A stretch of 64,000 nucleotides of DNA, taken from the NCBI RefSeq assembly GCF_042646125.1, contig NZ_JBHRSW010000017.1, forward strand, positions 1 to 64,000. The letters run 5' to 3'. The translations under genes were made by a program, and so were the position numbers. The stretch's first letter is position 1, and every line of letters starts with the position of its first letter. Below the pieces are notes generated by a model, which saw only the letters and a list, made by a program, of their open reading frames with translations, ran no database searches and was not told where the DNA came from. This DNA comes from Glaciecola flavus (GTDB lineage: Bacteria; Pseudomonadota; Gammaproteobacteria; Enterobacterales; Alteromonadaceae). Shown piece after piece: positions 43,106-51,947 of the stretch.

Positions 43106-44206
43106 TCAATCGGATATATACTCGACAACTTCTAGGCCATATCCGGATAAAGCAGAGTATTTAATTGGTTTGCTCAACAAACGCATTTTCTGAATACCTA
43201 GTGAGGCGAGAATTTGGCTGCCGACACCAACAGTGCGTGATGACCCTTGCCAAGTTTTAGCTTTACCTGCAGCGCCGGAATCTTCAGCTTCAAATTGCTT
43301 TACCTGACCAATAAGATCTTCTTTTTTACCCAGTAAAAGCAATACACCGTTTTCGTCGTGAATTCGTTGCATCGCTTTTTGCAAGGACATAGAACGATTT
43401 ATTGATCGCGTTGATCCCAATAAATCACTTAAAGTATTAAGCAGGTGTACTCTGACGAGCGTGGGCGAATCGGGTGTGATTTCCCCTTTTTTGAGCGCAA
43501 AGTGTAACTGGTTGTCAATCACATCTTTAAATGTAATCAGCTCAAACTCACCCACAGCAGTCGGTAGCTTACAAGTCGCCACCTGCTCAATCGTTGTTTC
43601 GTTTAGATTGCGGTATTCAATTAAGTCTGCAATCGTACCGATTTTCAATCCATGCTTGTGCGCAAAAGCTTCTAGCTCGGGGCGTCTCGCCATACTGCCA
43701 TCTTCGTTCAATATTTCAACAATAACAGCAGCAGGTTCACAACCTGCCATTCGAGCAAGATCAACACCTGCCTCCGTATGTCCAGCTCGGTTTAATACAC
43801 CGCCTTCTTTTGCCACCAAGGGAAAAATATGACCTGGCTGAACAATGTCATCGGCAACGGCATTTCTATTAACTGCAGCAAGTATTGTTGTTGCGCGATC
43901 AGCTGCGGATATACCTGTCGTCACACCCTCTGCAGCTTCAATAGACACAGTAAAGTTTGTTGAAAACTGCGCCCCGTTGTTGTCGACCATCAAAGGTAAC
44001 TTAAGTGCCTTACAGCGCTCTCGCGTCATCGGTAAGCAAACTAAGCCGCGAGCATGAGTAACCATAAAGTTGATGGCTTCAGGTGTCACATGCTCAGCAG
44101 CCATGATGATATCACCTTCATTTTCGCGGTCTTCATCGTCCATCAGAATGACCATTTTACCAAGCTTAATGTCTTCTATTATTTCTGCGGTACTATTTAA
44201 CGCCAT
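43106..44206 (-). CDS. ribBA: 3,4-dihydroxy-2-butanone-4-phosphate synthase fused to a degenerate GTP cyclohydrolase II domain
   Basis: 366 aa. The RibB half (1-200) is intact: ILMDDEDRENEGDIIMAAEHVTPEAINFMV, RAGHTEAGVDLARMAG. The RibA half (about 205-366) has lost the zinc signature: where active enzymes read VRVHSECLTGD...RCDCG, this reads VRVHLLNTLSDLLGSTRSINRS, with no cysteines. It therefore probably makes only dihydroxybutanone phosphate (RibBX-type), and an active RibA must be elsewhere. Part of the rib operon, 9 bp after ribE. Confidence 0.9.
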   Translation of the reverse strand: MALNSTAEIIEDIKLGKMVILMDDEDRENEGDIIMAAEHVTPEAINFMVTHARGLVCLPMTRERCKALKLPLMVDNNGAQFSTNFTVSIEAAEGVTTGISAADRATTILAAVNRNAVADDIVQPGHIFPLVAKEGGVLNRAGHTEAGVDLARMAGCEPAAVIVEILNEDGSMARRPELEAFAHKHGLKIGTIADLIEYRNLNETTIEQVATCKLPTAVGEFELITFKDVIDNQLHFALKKGEITPDSPTLVRVHLLNTLSDLLGSTRSINRSMSLQKAMQRIHDENGVLLLLGKKEDLIGQVKQFEAEDSGAAGKAKTWQGSSRTVGVGSQILASLGIQKMRLLSKPIKYSALSGYGLEVVEYISD

Positions 44207-44215
44207 TTGATTCTC

Positions 44216-44875
44216 TTATTTTAAATACCCGTGTTTTGCTAAAAAAGCTAAACTAATATCTGACTCTGCCACTTCCGAAGCTTTTTCACCCAATAGAAGT
44301 CTTTCTAAATAACGCGCCACGAGGTCTACTTCTAGGTTTACTCTCGTACCCGCTTTGTAATCTCCAATTGTGGTCTCTTGCAAAGTGTGTGGAATCAGCC
44401 AGAGCATAAATGCTGCTCCTTTCACTTGATTCACAGTAAGGCTGACACCATCCACCGTAATTGATCCCTTGTGAGCAATATATTTTGCAAGCTCGTCTGG
44501 TGCTTTTACCCAAATTTCGACGTAACGACTGTGATCGGTAACGGATACCACTTCACCCACACCATCCACATGCCCAGACACAATATGTCCACCAAATCGG
44601 GTATCAGGACGCATGGCCTTTTCCAAGTTGACGCTACTGCCAGTTCGATAATGAGCAAATCCGGTATGCTTGATTGTTTCTTCGGACACATCTGCAGCGT
44701 AATAATCTGCTCCAACATCAACAACCGTCAAACAAACGCCGTTTGTGGCAATGCTATCCCCGAGTTTTACATCTGACATATCGAGTGTATTTGTATTTAC
44801 AACTAAACGAATATCCGAACCATTATTAAATAATCGCTTAATTGTGCCTTTTGCTTCAATAATTCCAGTAAACAT
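44216..44875 (-). CDS. ribE: Riboflavin synthase alpha subunit
   Basis: 219 aa. Dismutates two lumazines to riboflavin. Two tandem barrel repeats, starting MFTGIIEAKGTIKRL and FGGHIVSGHVDGVGEVVSV, with GDSIATNGVCLTVVDV and GSITVDGVSLTVNQV. Three bases separate it from ribD. The same gene is called ribC in some bacteria. Confidence 0.95.
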   Translation of the reverse strand: MFTGIIEAKGTIKRLFNNGSDIRLVVNTNTLDMSDVKLGDSIATNGVCLTVVDVGADYYAADVSEETIKHTGFAHYRTGSSVNLEKAMRPDTRFGGHIVSGHVDGVGEVVSVTDHSRYVEIWVKAPDELAKYIAHKGSITVDGVSLTVNQVKGAAFMLWLIPHTLQETTIGDYKAGTRVNLEVDLVARYLERLLLGEKASEVAESDISLAFLAKHGYLK

Positions 44876-44878
44876 AGA

Positions 44879-46024
44879 TTAAGATCTGTCGGTCTTGTTT
44901 GTTGAATCCAATTTGATTCTATATTTTACATCATTACCCACGCGAGTAATGCTCGAAAATGGCGCCGATATTGCTTTTTTTAAATCAGTCAGTTCAGGTA
45001 ATACTAACAAATCTCTACCTTTATCACCCAAAATAAGGGGTGCCTGATATACAATGAGCTCATCTATCAAACCTTCTGACAAAAGAGCGCCACACAAGGA
45101 CGCGCCAGCCTCCACCCATACCAAGTTAATGTGCTCTTCTATCGCTAAGTACTGCAATGCTTCATGTAGGTCTACGTGCTCACCAACTGATTTTATTTGG
45201 TGTTGCCGTGTACCGGGTAAGGATACAAGAGATTGATTTTCTTTGAGATTAAATACCAAATTCTGGTTTCCGTCCTTGAATAACTGAAATTGTGACGATA
45301 GTCGATTCTTGCCATCAATAATGACTCGAAGAGCTTGTTTTCCTCTGTAGTTAAAAGCACTTTGAGTGGCTGGTTCTAAGCTGTCACTTCTTACTGTTAA
45401 TCGAGGGTCGTCGCTTATTACCGTATTGGCACCAGTTAATATGGCACACGCTCTTGCTCGCTCAACTTGCACATCCTCGCGAGCGGCTTCGCTTGTGATC
45501 CATTGGCTCTTACCATTTGCTAAGGCAGTTTTACCATCCAAACTACAAGCGAGTTTAGCAATGAGGTATGGGCGTTTTTTTTGCATTCTATTGAAAAAAG
45601 CGACATTGACTTTTTTGGCTTTTTGCTCGAGCACGCCAAGCGTCACATTGACATTTGCGTCTTTCAGCATGTTCACACCTCGGCCAGACACCAAAGGATT
45701 GGGATCTGTGCAGGCTATGACTACCCTTTGGACGCCCGCTTCGATCAGTGCCTGCGTGCAAGGTCCAGTTCTCCCCGTGTGCGAGCAGGGCTCCAAGGTT
45801 ACGTATACATCGGCACCTTGCGCATTTTCTCCTGCTGAACGTAAGGCATGTATCTCTGCGTGAGGCTCACCCGCCTTTTTATGGTAGCCCTCACCGACTA
45901 TTTTGTTGTTTTTAACAATTACACAACCAACTTGAGGGTTTGGCGTAGTCGAATACTGGCCTTTCTTTGCTAAAGAAATAGCATAGGCCATATATTTGGC
46001 ATCATCGATTGCGTTCATACACAC
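44879..46024 (-). CDS. ribD: Bifunctional riboflavin deaminase/reductase RibD
   Basis: 381 aa. N-terminal zinc deaminase (HAEIHAL and EPCSHTGRTGPCTQAL) and C-terminal reductase (AKLACSLDGKTALANGKSQWITS, RVIIDGKNRLS). Performs steps two and three of riboflavin synthesis. An in-frame ATG at 46018 is an equally possible start. It lies 12 bp after nrdR. Confidence 0.94.
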   Translation of the reverse strand: MCMNAIDDAKYMAYAISLAKKGQYSTTPNPQVGCVIVKNNKIVGEGYHKKAGEPHAEIHALRSAGENAQGADVYVTLEPCSHTGRTGPCTQALIEAGVQRVVIACTDPNPLVSGRGVNMLKDANVNVTLGVLEQKAKKVNVAFFNRMQKKRPYLIAKLACSLDGKTALANGKSQWITSEAAREDVQVERARACAILTGANTVISDDPRLTVRSDSLEPATQSAFNYRGKQALRVIIDGKNRLSSQFQLFKDGNQNLVFNLKENQSLVSLPGTRQHQIKSVGEHVDLHEALQYLAIEEHINLVWVEAGASLCGALLSEGLIDELIVYQAPLILGDKGRDLLVLPELTDLKKAISAPFSSITRVGNDVKYRIKLDSTNKTDRS

Positions 46025-46036
46025 TTATTGCCTAGG

Positions 46037-46489
46037 TTAGTCATCTGATAAACGTGCAATTTCTTCGCCAAATTCTTTAACATCTGCAAATGAGCGATAC
46101 ACTGAAGCGAACCTTACATATGCAACCTTATCTAACATCTTCAAGTGTTGCATGATAAGTTCCCCGATAAACTCGCTTTTTAACTCTCTCTCACCAGTTG
46201 CACGCAAAGCTGATTTAATTTGATTGATGCATTTTTCGATTGATTCTGCGCTAACAGGACGCTTTTCCAGTGCCCTCTCGATACCGGCTCTAAGTTTATG
46301 TTCATTAAAAGGTTCGCGAGTGTTATCGCGTTTAATAACCCCGGGAAGCACAAGCTCTGCCGCTTCGAAGGTGGTAAAACGCTCGTTACACACTGTGCAT
46401 TGGCGTCTTCTGCGAACCTGCGCGCCATCGGATACCAAGCGAGAGTCAATCACCTTGGTCTCTTGCTGTGAACAAAATGGACAGAACAT
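46037..46489 (-). CDS. nrdR: Ribonucleotide reductase transcriptional repressor NrdR
   Basis: 150 aa from MFCPFCSQQETKVIDSR; the family begins MxCPxC, so the start is at 46489 rather than 46525. Zinc ribbon CPFC...CTVC, then the ATP-cone (VIKRDNTREPFNEHKLRAGIERALEKRPV). It represses nrd genes when dATP is bound. Heads the rib operon, and the glyA terminator lies immediately upstream. Confidence 0.95.
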   Translation of the reverse strand: MFCPFCSQQETKVIDSRLVSDGAQVRRRRQCTVCNERFTTFEAAELVLPGVIKRDNTREPFNEHKLRAGIERALEKRPVSAESIEKCINQIKSALRATGERELKSEFIGELIMQHLKMLDKVAYVRFASVYRSFADVKEFGEEIARLSDD

Positions 46490-46500
46490 TAATCGCTCCA

Positions 46501-46534
46501 ATAAAAAACAAAAGAGTCGGAACAAGTCCGACTC
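46501..46534 (-). terminator. Rho-independent terminator of glyA
   Basis: On the minus strand an 8-bp stem GAGTCGGA/TCCGACTC is followed by TTTTGTTTTTTAT. It lies between glyA and the nrdR ATG, separating the two transcription units. Confidence 0.85.
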
Positions 46535-46632
46535 AACACTTTTGGCTCAAGCAATCTTTCCTTTACGAGCAATCATTCTGCATTCTGTTAGACTACTTGT
46601 ACGCTTACGCCCCTTTTTAATAACGCGCAGAG

Positions 46633-47892
46633 TTACTCACTGTATACAGGGAAAGACTCACACAAAGTCACCACTTCTGACTTTACTCTCTCAATGACAC
46701 TATTGTCACCCATGTTGTCTAAGACGTCACAAATCCAAGTGGCTACTTGTTTTGATTCCGCTTCGCCAAATCCTCGGCGAGTGATCGCTGGGGTACCAAT
46801 ACGCAATCCACTTGTTACGAATGGAGAGCGTGGGTCATTTGGCACTGAGTTTTTGTTAACAGTAATGTTAGCCGAACCTAAGGCAGCGTCAGCATCTTTA
46901 CCCGTAATATCTTTATCTATTAAATCTAGTAAAAATAAATGGTTATCTGTGCCATTAGAAACAACTTTGTACCCACGCTCTTGAATAACGGCGACCATCG
47001 CTTTTGCATTTTTTAATACTTGCGCCTGATACGTTTTGAACTCATCAGAAAGGGCTTCTTTAAAAGCCACTGCTTTGGCAGCAACAACGTGACATAGCGG
47101 TCCACCTTGATTGCCAGGGAAAACTGAGCTGTTTAGCTTTTTGTAAATAGTTTCGTCACCACAAGCAGAAATTATTAGTCCGCCTCGTGGCCCGGCGAGT
47201 GTTTTATGTGTTGTAGTCGTCACAACATGAGCGTGAGGGACTGGGCTAGGATAAACCCCCGCGGCTACCAAGCCAGCAACATGAGCCATATCAACTAAAA
47301 GATAAGCACCGACTTTATCCGCAATTTCTCTAAAACGCGCCCAATCAACAATTCCAGAATAAGCCGAAAAACCACCGATAATAAGTTTTGGTTTGTGCTC
47401 CAACGCCAGCGCTTCAACCTGCTCGTAATCAATCACCCCTGTCTCAGGATGTAGACCATATTGCACAGCATTGTATGTTTTACCCGAAAAGTTAACGTGT
47501 GCGCCGTGCGTCAAATGCCCACCATGCGCAAGGCTCATGCCGAGAACAGTGTCATTGGCTTCAATTAAGGCCATAAAAACCGCTGAATTAGCTTGAGAGC
47601 CAGAATGAGGCTGCACATTCGCATAGTCAGCGTCAAACAATGTTTTAGCACGCTCAATGGCTAGCTGTTCAGCAATATCAACATATTCACAACCGCCGTA
47701 ATAGCGCTTGCCGGGATAACCCTCAGCATATTTATTTGTTAACTGAGAACCTTGAGCTTCAAGCACACGTGGACTGCAGTAGTTTTCAGAAGCAATCAAC
47801 TCGATATGATGCTCTTGGCGCTGCGTTTCCTTTTCCATTGCAGCCGCTAATTCAGGATCGAATTCTGCGATGGTCATTTTGCTTGATAACAT
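46633..47892 (-). CDS. glyA: Serine hydroxymethyltransferase
   Basis: 419 aa PLP enzyme interconverting serine and glycine with tetrahydrofolate. ELIASENYCSPRVLEAQGS, YAEGYPGKRYYGG, the PLP-lysine motif VVTTTTHKTLAGPRGG, and SGLRIGTPAITRRGFGE are conserved. The start follows AAGGAG by 5 nt. Monocistronic, with its own terminator. Confidence 0.96.
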   Translation of the reverse strand: MLSSKMTIAEFDPELAAAMEKETQRQEHHIELIASENYCSPRVLEAQGSQLTNKYAEGYPGKRYYGGCEYVDIAEQLAIERAKTLFDADYANVQPHSGSQANSAVFMALIEANDTVLGMSLAHGGHLTHGAHVNFSGKTYNAVQYGLHPETGVIDYEQVEALALEHKPKLIIGGFSAYSGIVDWARFREIADKVGAYLLVDMAHVAGLVAAGVYPSPVPHAHVVTTTTHKTLAGPRGGLIISACGDETIYKKLNSSVFPGNQGGPLCHVVAAKAVAFKEALSDEFKTYQAQVLKNAKAMVAVIQERGYKVVSNGTDNHLFLLDLIDKDITGKDADAALGSANITVNKNSVPNDPRSPFVTSGLRIGTPAITRRGFGEAESKQVATWICDVLDNMGDNSVIERVKSEVVTLCESFPVYSE

Positions 47893-48034
47893 AAGGTCTC
47901 CTTGGGCAGACAGAAATTTCTGATACAGAACATAAAAATCGCGTGTATTTTAGCCCAAAAACTAAATTTGTATAGGCTTACTTAGGAATATCTTAGCCAA
48001 AAACTGTAAATTAAAATGCAGCAAAAATGTAAGA

Positions 48035-49048
48035 CTATTTAGTGGCTTTTTCTAATAATTTCACTCGCTCATAGAGTTTATCGATAGAGCGCAGTTTAAC
48101 TGTGTTTCGCTGCCAGTCTTTATTGGGAGCAGCAGGGATGCCAGAGGAGTATACGCCTTTCTCTTTAATACTCTTTGTTACCATAGAAGCCCCCGTAATT
48201 TGCACACCATCAGCGATGCTTATGTGGCCATTGATTGCGCATTGACCCGCAATAACCACATACTTGCCAATATGAGCACTACCCGCAATCCCCACACCAC
48301 CGCATAAACAGCTGTGATCGCCAATAATAACGTTGTGCGCGATATGCACATGATTATCTATAATGCAGTTTTTACCAATCACTGTATCGTCAAGCGCACC
48401 GCGATCAATACACGAATTAGCACCAATTTCGGTGCGTTCGCCCACTAACACGCTGCCCACTTGAGGGATCTTCACCCAATTTCCAGCATCGTTTGCATAA
48501 CCAAAACCATCGCTACCCACAACCGTTCCACTATGAATCGATACCTCGTCGCCCAATATTACATGATGATAAATCGTTACATTAGCACGCAATTTAACCC
48601 CACGGCCTAATTGGCTCCCTTTCCCTATGTAAGTATTTGCGCCAATCTCACAGTCATCACCAATCTGCGCTCCATCGTCAATTACAGCCCCTTCGCCGAT
48701 GGCAACATTTTTTCCTAGCTTCACAGTACTGGCAATCACCGCTGTTTTAGCGATGCCCGAATCTACAGAAGGGGTGGTATCGAGTAGCTGCGCAGCTAAG
48801 GCAAATCCAAGGTAGGCATCTTTAACCAGAATGGCATTGCCCTTGTACTCATCGGCATTTGCTTTGCTCAGTATGACGGTGCCGGCTTGCGTGGTTCGAA
48901 GTTGCTCAACATATTTGGGATTGGATAAAAATGAAAGCTGATTGGTTTGCGCTTTACCTAAATTTGCAATTCCTTCAATGATTAACGCCCCCTCGCCTCT
49001 GACTTCTCCACCAATATGTTCTGCAATTTGCTCAACGCTATACGCCAT
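48035..49048 (-). CDS. lpxD: UDP-3-O-acylglucosamine N-acyltransferase LpxD
   Basis: 337 aa. Adds the N-linked hydroxyacyl chain in lipid A synthesis. An N-terminal uridine-binding region (SFLSNPKYVEQLRTTQAGTVIL) precedes the left-handed beta-helix of hexapeptide repeats with the catalytic His (VTIYHHVILGDEV) and DGFGYANDAGNWVKIPQVG, and a C-terminal helix ends it. Odd: it stands alone here rather than in the usual bamA-skp-lpxD-fabZ-lpxA cluster, so it may be a relocated or second copy. Confidence 0.9.
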   Translation of the reverse strand: MAYSVEQIAEHIGGEVRGEGALIIEGIANLGKAQTNQLSFLSNPKYVEQLRTTQAGTVILSKANADEYKGNAILVKDAYLGFALAAQLLDTTPSVDSGIAKTAVIASTVKLGKNVAIGEGAVIDDGAQIGDDCEIGANTYIGKGSQLGRGVKLRANVTIYHHVILGDEVSIHSGTVVGSDGFGYANDAGNWVKIPQVGSVLVGERTEIGANSCIDRGALDDTVIGKNCIIDNHVHIAHNVIIGDHSCLCGGVGIAGSAHIGKYVVIAGQCAINGHISIADGVQITGASMVTKSIKEKGVYSSGIPAAPNKDWQRNTVKLRSIDKLYERVKLLEKATK

Positions 49049-49163
49049 GTATACCTATTCCTACTAATTGTTACGGCTTTCACCTTCAACTATGTCTTAA
49101 CTTGCTTGCAGTTATTTGCGCCATTACAGACATACAACTGCATGCTTATCTTCTGGTCAGAGC

Positions 49164-49295
49164 GGGTCTGTACTGTATTGGCCAGGGTCGACTAGAATCA
49201 AAATTTGTTATTCATGGATGAAAAACAAAAGTGTATATGGATATACTTGCAGCGTTTTTGATTCTAGTCGACCTTGGCCAATACAGTACAAACCC
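49164..49295. repeat. 132-bp long-hairpin element between lpxD and ettA
   Basis: Two 40-bp arms (49164-49203 and 49256-49295; left arm begins GGGTCTGTACTGTATTGG) are complementary at about 38 of 40 positions around a 52-bp AT-rich core. The 49049-49394 spacer is otherwise without a supportable gene. Structure resembles a MITE or a very stable intergenic hairpin. Confidence 0.7.
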
Positions 49296-49394
49296 ACCAA
49301 ATCTTCGAGTTATGGTAACACAAAATTTGTATGACTAAACTGACCGAACTGATTTACAATACGCATTATTAACAATTACTTGGTAGCGACATAA

Positions 49395-51062
49395 ATGGCA
49401 CAATACGTTTATAGTATGCATCGGGTGGGCAAAATCGTTCCACCGAACAGACAAATTTTAAAAAACATTTCACTTAGCTTCTTTCCGGGAGCAAAAATTG
49501 GTGTACTTGGTCTAAATGGCGCGGGTAAGTCTACATTGCTTCGCATCATGGCCGGTGTTGACACGGATATTGAAGGTGAAGCAAGGCCGCAACCAGATTT
49601 AAAAATAGGCTACTTGCCGCAAGAACCGCAACTTAACGAAAATAAAGATGTAAGAGGCAATATAGAAGAAGCCGTTGCCGATGTAGTTGACGCCCTCGCT
49701 CGTATTGACCAAGTCTATGCAGCCTATGCAGAACCCGATGCAGATTTTGATGCCTTAGCAAAAGAACAAGGCGAATTAGAAGCTATCATCCAAAGTAAAG
49801 ATGGACACAACCTAGACAACGCTCTCGAACGCGCAGCTGACGCACTTAGACTGCCTCCTTGGGACGCTGACGTGAGCAAATTATCCGGTGGTGAGCGCAG
49901 GCGTGTTGCCCTGTGTAAATTGCTATTAGAAAAGCCTGAAATGCTGTTACTTGACGAACCAACAAACCACTTAGATGCCGAGTCGGTAGCATGGCTTGAA
50001 CGGTTTTTACACGATTACGAAGGAACAGTGGTAGCGATCACCCACGATCGGTATTTTTTGGACAATGTGGCGGGATGGATATTAGAACTCGACCGTGGTG
50101 AAGGCATTCCTTGGGAGGGTAATTACTCTAGCTGGCTAGAACAAAAAGATCAGCGTTTAGCACAAGAGGAACGCAGCGAAAATGCGCGTCAAAAATCAAT
50201 AAAACAAGAACTTGAGTGGGTACGCTCTAACCCCAAAGGCCGACAAGCTAAAAGTAAGGCGAGGATGGCGCGTTTTGAAGAACTCAATACCAGTGACTAT
50301 CAAAAGCGCAACGAAACGAATGAATTGTTCATTCCACCTGGTGAGCGCCTAGGCGATAAAGTCATTGAAGTCAATAACTTATGCAAATCATACGGCGATC
50401 GTGTTTTAATTGATGGTTTGAGTTTTAAAATGCCCAAAGGATCCATTGTTGGCATCATTGGTCCCAACGGCGCAGGAAAATCCACTTTATTTAGAATGTT
50501 ATCTGGCGCTGAAAAACCCGACTCTGGGGAGATCGCTGTAGGCGATACGGTGCAACTTGCCAGTGTTGAGCAATTTAGGGATCACATGGATGAAAACAAC
50601 ACGGTATTTAACGAAATATCGGATGGCCAAGATATCATCCGCATTGGCAATTTCGAAATCAATAGTCGAGCTTATTGCAGTCGCTTCAATTTTAAAGGTA
50701 CTGATCAGCAAAAGTACATCAAGGATCTATCAGGTGGTGAACGAAATCGCGTTCACTTGGCGAAATTGTTAAAGGCAGGCGGCAATACTCTATTACTCGA
50801 CGAACCGACAAACGACCTAGATGTTGAAACCTTGCGCGCACTAGAAAACGCCTTACTGGAGTTCCCAGGTTGTGCCATGGTTATCTCTCACGATAGATGG
50901 TTTTTAGATCGTATTGCCACTCACATCATGGACTACCGTGACGAGGGTAAAATCAACTTCTACGAAGGTAACTATGCTGAATACGAAGCATGGTTGAAAG
51001 ACACCTATGGACAAGATGTTGTTGAACCGCACCGTTTGAAATACAAAAAGATATCAGCTTGA
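49395..51062 (+). CDS. ettA: Energy-dependent translational throttle protein EttA (ABC-F)
   Basis: 555 aa. Two ABC cassettes without membrane domains: Walker A GLNGAGKST and GPNGAGKST, signature LSGGERRRVAL and LSGGERNRVHL, Walker B LLLDEPTNHLD and LLLDEPTNDLD. The linker (EWVRSNPKGRQAKSKARMARFEEL) is the P-site tRNA interaction motif. It gates the first peptide bonds according to the ADP/ATP ratio. The N-terminus MAQYVYSMHRVGKIVPPNRQIL is diagnostic. Confidence 0.95.
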   Translation: MAQYVYSMHRVGKIVPPNRQILKNISLSFFPGAKIGVLGLNGAGKSTLLRIMAGVDTDIEGEARPQPDLKIGYLPQEPQLNENKDVRGNIEEAVADVVDALARIDQVYAAYAEPDADFDALAKEQGELEAIIQSKDGHNLDNALERAADALRLPPWDADVSKLSGGERRRVALCKLLLEKPEMLLLDEPTNHLDAESVAWLERFLHDYEGTVVAITHDRYFLDNVAGWILELDRGEGIPWEGNYSSWLEQKDQRLAQEERSENARQKSIKQELEWVRSNPKGRQAKSKARMARFEELNTSDYQKRNETNELFIPPGERLGDKVIEVNNLCKSYGDRVLIDGLSFKMPKGSIVGIIGPNGAGKSTLFRMLSGAEKPDSGEIAVGDTVQLASVEQFRDHMDENNTVFNEISDGQDIIRIGNFEINSRAYCSRFNFKGTDQQKYIKDLSGGERNRVHLAKLLKAGGNTLLLDEPTNDLDVETLRALENALLEFPGCAMVISHDRWFLDRIATHIMDYRDEGKINFYEGNYAEYEAWLKDTYGQDVVEPHRLKYKKISA

Positions 51063-51069
51063 TTTGGTC

Positions 51070-51094
51070 GTACCGCCCAATATTTAGGCGGTAC
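51070..51094. terminator. Convergent hairpin between ettA and upp
   Basis: Perfect 8-bp stem GTACCGCC/GGCGGTAC with a 9-nt loop in the 49-bp convergent gap. It lacks a T-run. Confidence 0.5.
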
Positions 51095-51111
51095 ACACTC
51101 TGTATCAGTGA

Positions 51112-51741
51112 TTATCGGGTGCCAAATATCTTGTCACCCGCGTCCCCCAAACCTGGTAAAATATAGCCTTTGTCATTGAGTTTTTCATCTATTGACGCGG
51201 TGTAGATTTGCACGTCAGGATGAGCCGCTTGCACAGCTTGAATCCCTTCAGGCGCAGCCACTAAAAACAATCCCAATATTTGTTTACAGCCTTTTTGTTT
51301 TAGCAAGTCGATAGTGGCGATTAGGGTTCCGCCGGTCGCTAACATAGGATCAACTATCAAAGCGGTCCGTATATCGACATCTTTGACAACCTTGTCAAAA
51401 TAGGCAACTGGCTGCAAGGTTTCTTCATCTCGGTACAAACCTACTACACTGATTTTGGCATTGGGTATTAATCTCAACACACCATCCATCATGCCTAGGC
51501 CTGCACGCAAAATAGGTACAACTGTGATTTTCTTTCCTTTTATTTTTTCAACTTGCAAGGACTCTCCCGTCCAACCTTCTATTGAACAGGCCTCAGTCTC
51601 TAAATCGCGAGTGGCCTCGTAAGTCAGTAAATTGCCGACTTCACTGGCAAGTTCTCGAAAATCTTTACTACTTACTCCACTTGCTCTCATTAATCCGACT
51701 TTATGCTTAATCAGTGGATGTTGAATTTCATGGACGGACAT
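51112..51741 (-). CDS. upp: Uracil phosphoribosyltransferase
   Basis: 209 aa. Salvages uracil to UMP with PRPP. HPLIKHKVGLMRASGVSSKDFRELASEVGNLLTYEA at the N-terminus, PRPP loop ALIVDPMLATGGTLIATIDLLKQKG, and YILPGLGDAGDKIFGTR at the C-terminus. No uraA permease gene is adjacent. Confidence 0.96.
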   Translation of the reverse strand: MSVHEIQHPLIKHKVGLMRASGVSSKDFRELASEVGNLLTYEATRDLETEACSIEGWTGESLQVEKIKGKKITVVPILRAGLGMMDGVLRLIPNAKISVVGLYRDEETLQPVAYFDKVVKDVDIRTALIVDPMLATGGTLIATIDLLKQKGCKQILGLFLVAAPEGIQAVQAAHPDVQIYTASIDEKLNDKGYILPGLGDAGDKIFGTR

Positions 51742-51803
51742 ATTTGACCTCAGATGACGATGTTGATGTATTTATAGTAATGGACACCCCTCAAGGAGTC
51801 ACG

Positions 51804-51827
51804 GAGGTATTGAGGTATTGAGGTATT
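51804..51827 (+). repeat. Triple 8-bp tandem repeat upstream of the agarase gene
   Basis: GAGGTATT occurs three times head to tail, followed by a T-run. It lies in the upp-agarase divergent spacer about 120 bp before the agarase start. Significance unknown. Confidence 0.5.
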
Positions 51828-51947
51828 TTTTCAAAGCGGAATGAGAACATTAGAGGCTTTTTAAAAGCGAAAGTCATTTTTATAAACAAATTATGTGTTG
51901 TTTGTGTTAAATTGTGTAACGATTATGTTTCAATTCGGGTGTTGTTA

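Noticed and set aside
45366..45863. 165-codon open frame antisense to ribD
   Set aside because: It lies wholly inside the well-supported ribD gene, and its product has no recognisable features.
43035..46036. Possible FMN riboswitch in the riboflavin operon
   Set aside because: The gaps between these genes are 3-71 bp and none shows the conserved multi-helix RFN element.
46224..46697. 157-codon plus-strand frame across nrdR and the end of glyA
   Set aside because: It runs antisense to two conserved genes and through the glyA terminator hairpin.
49116..49334. 72-codon frame in the lpxD-ettA spacer
   Set aside because: Most of it is the long palindrome; there is no ribosome-binding site and the product reads as translated repeat.
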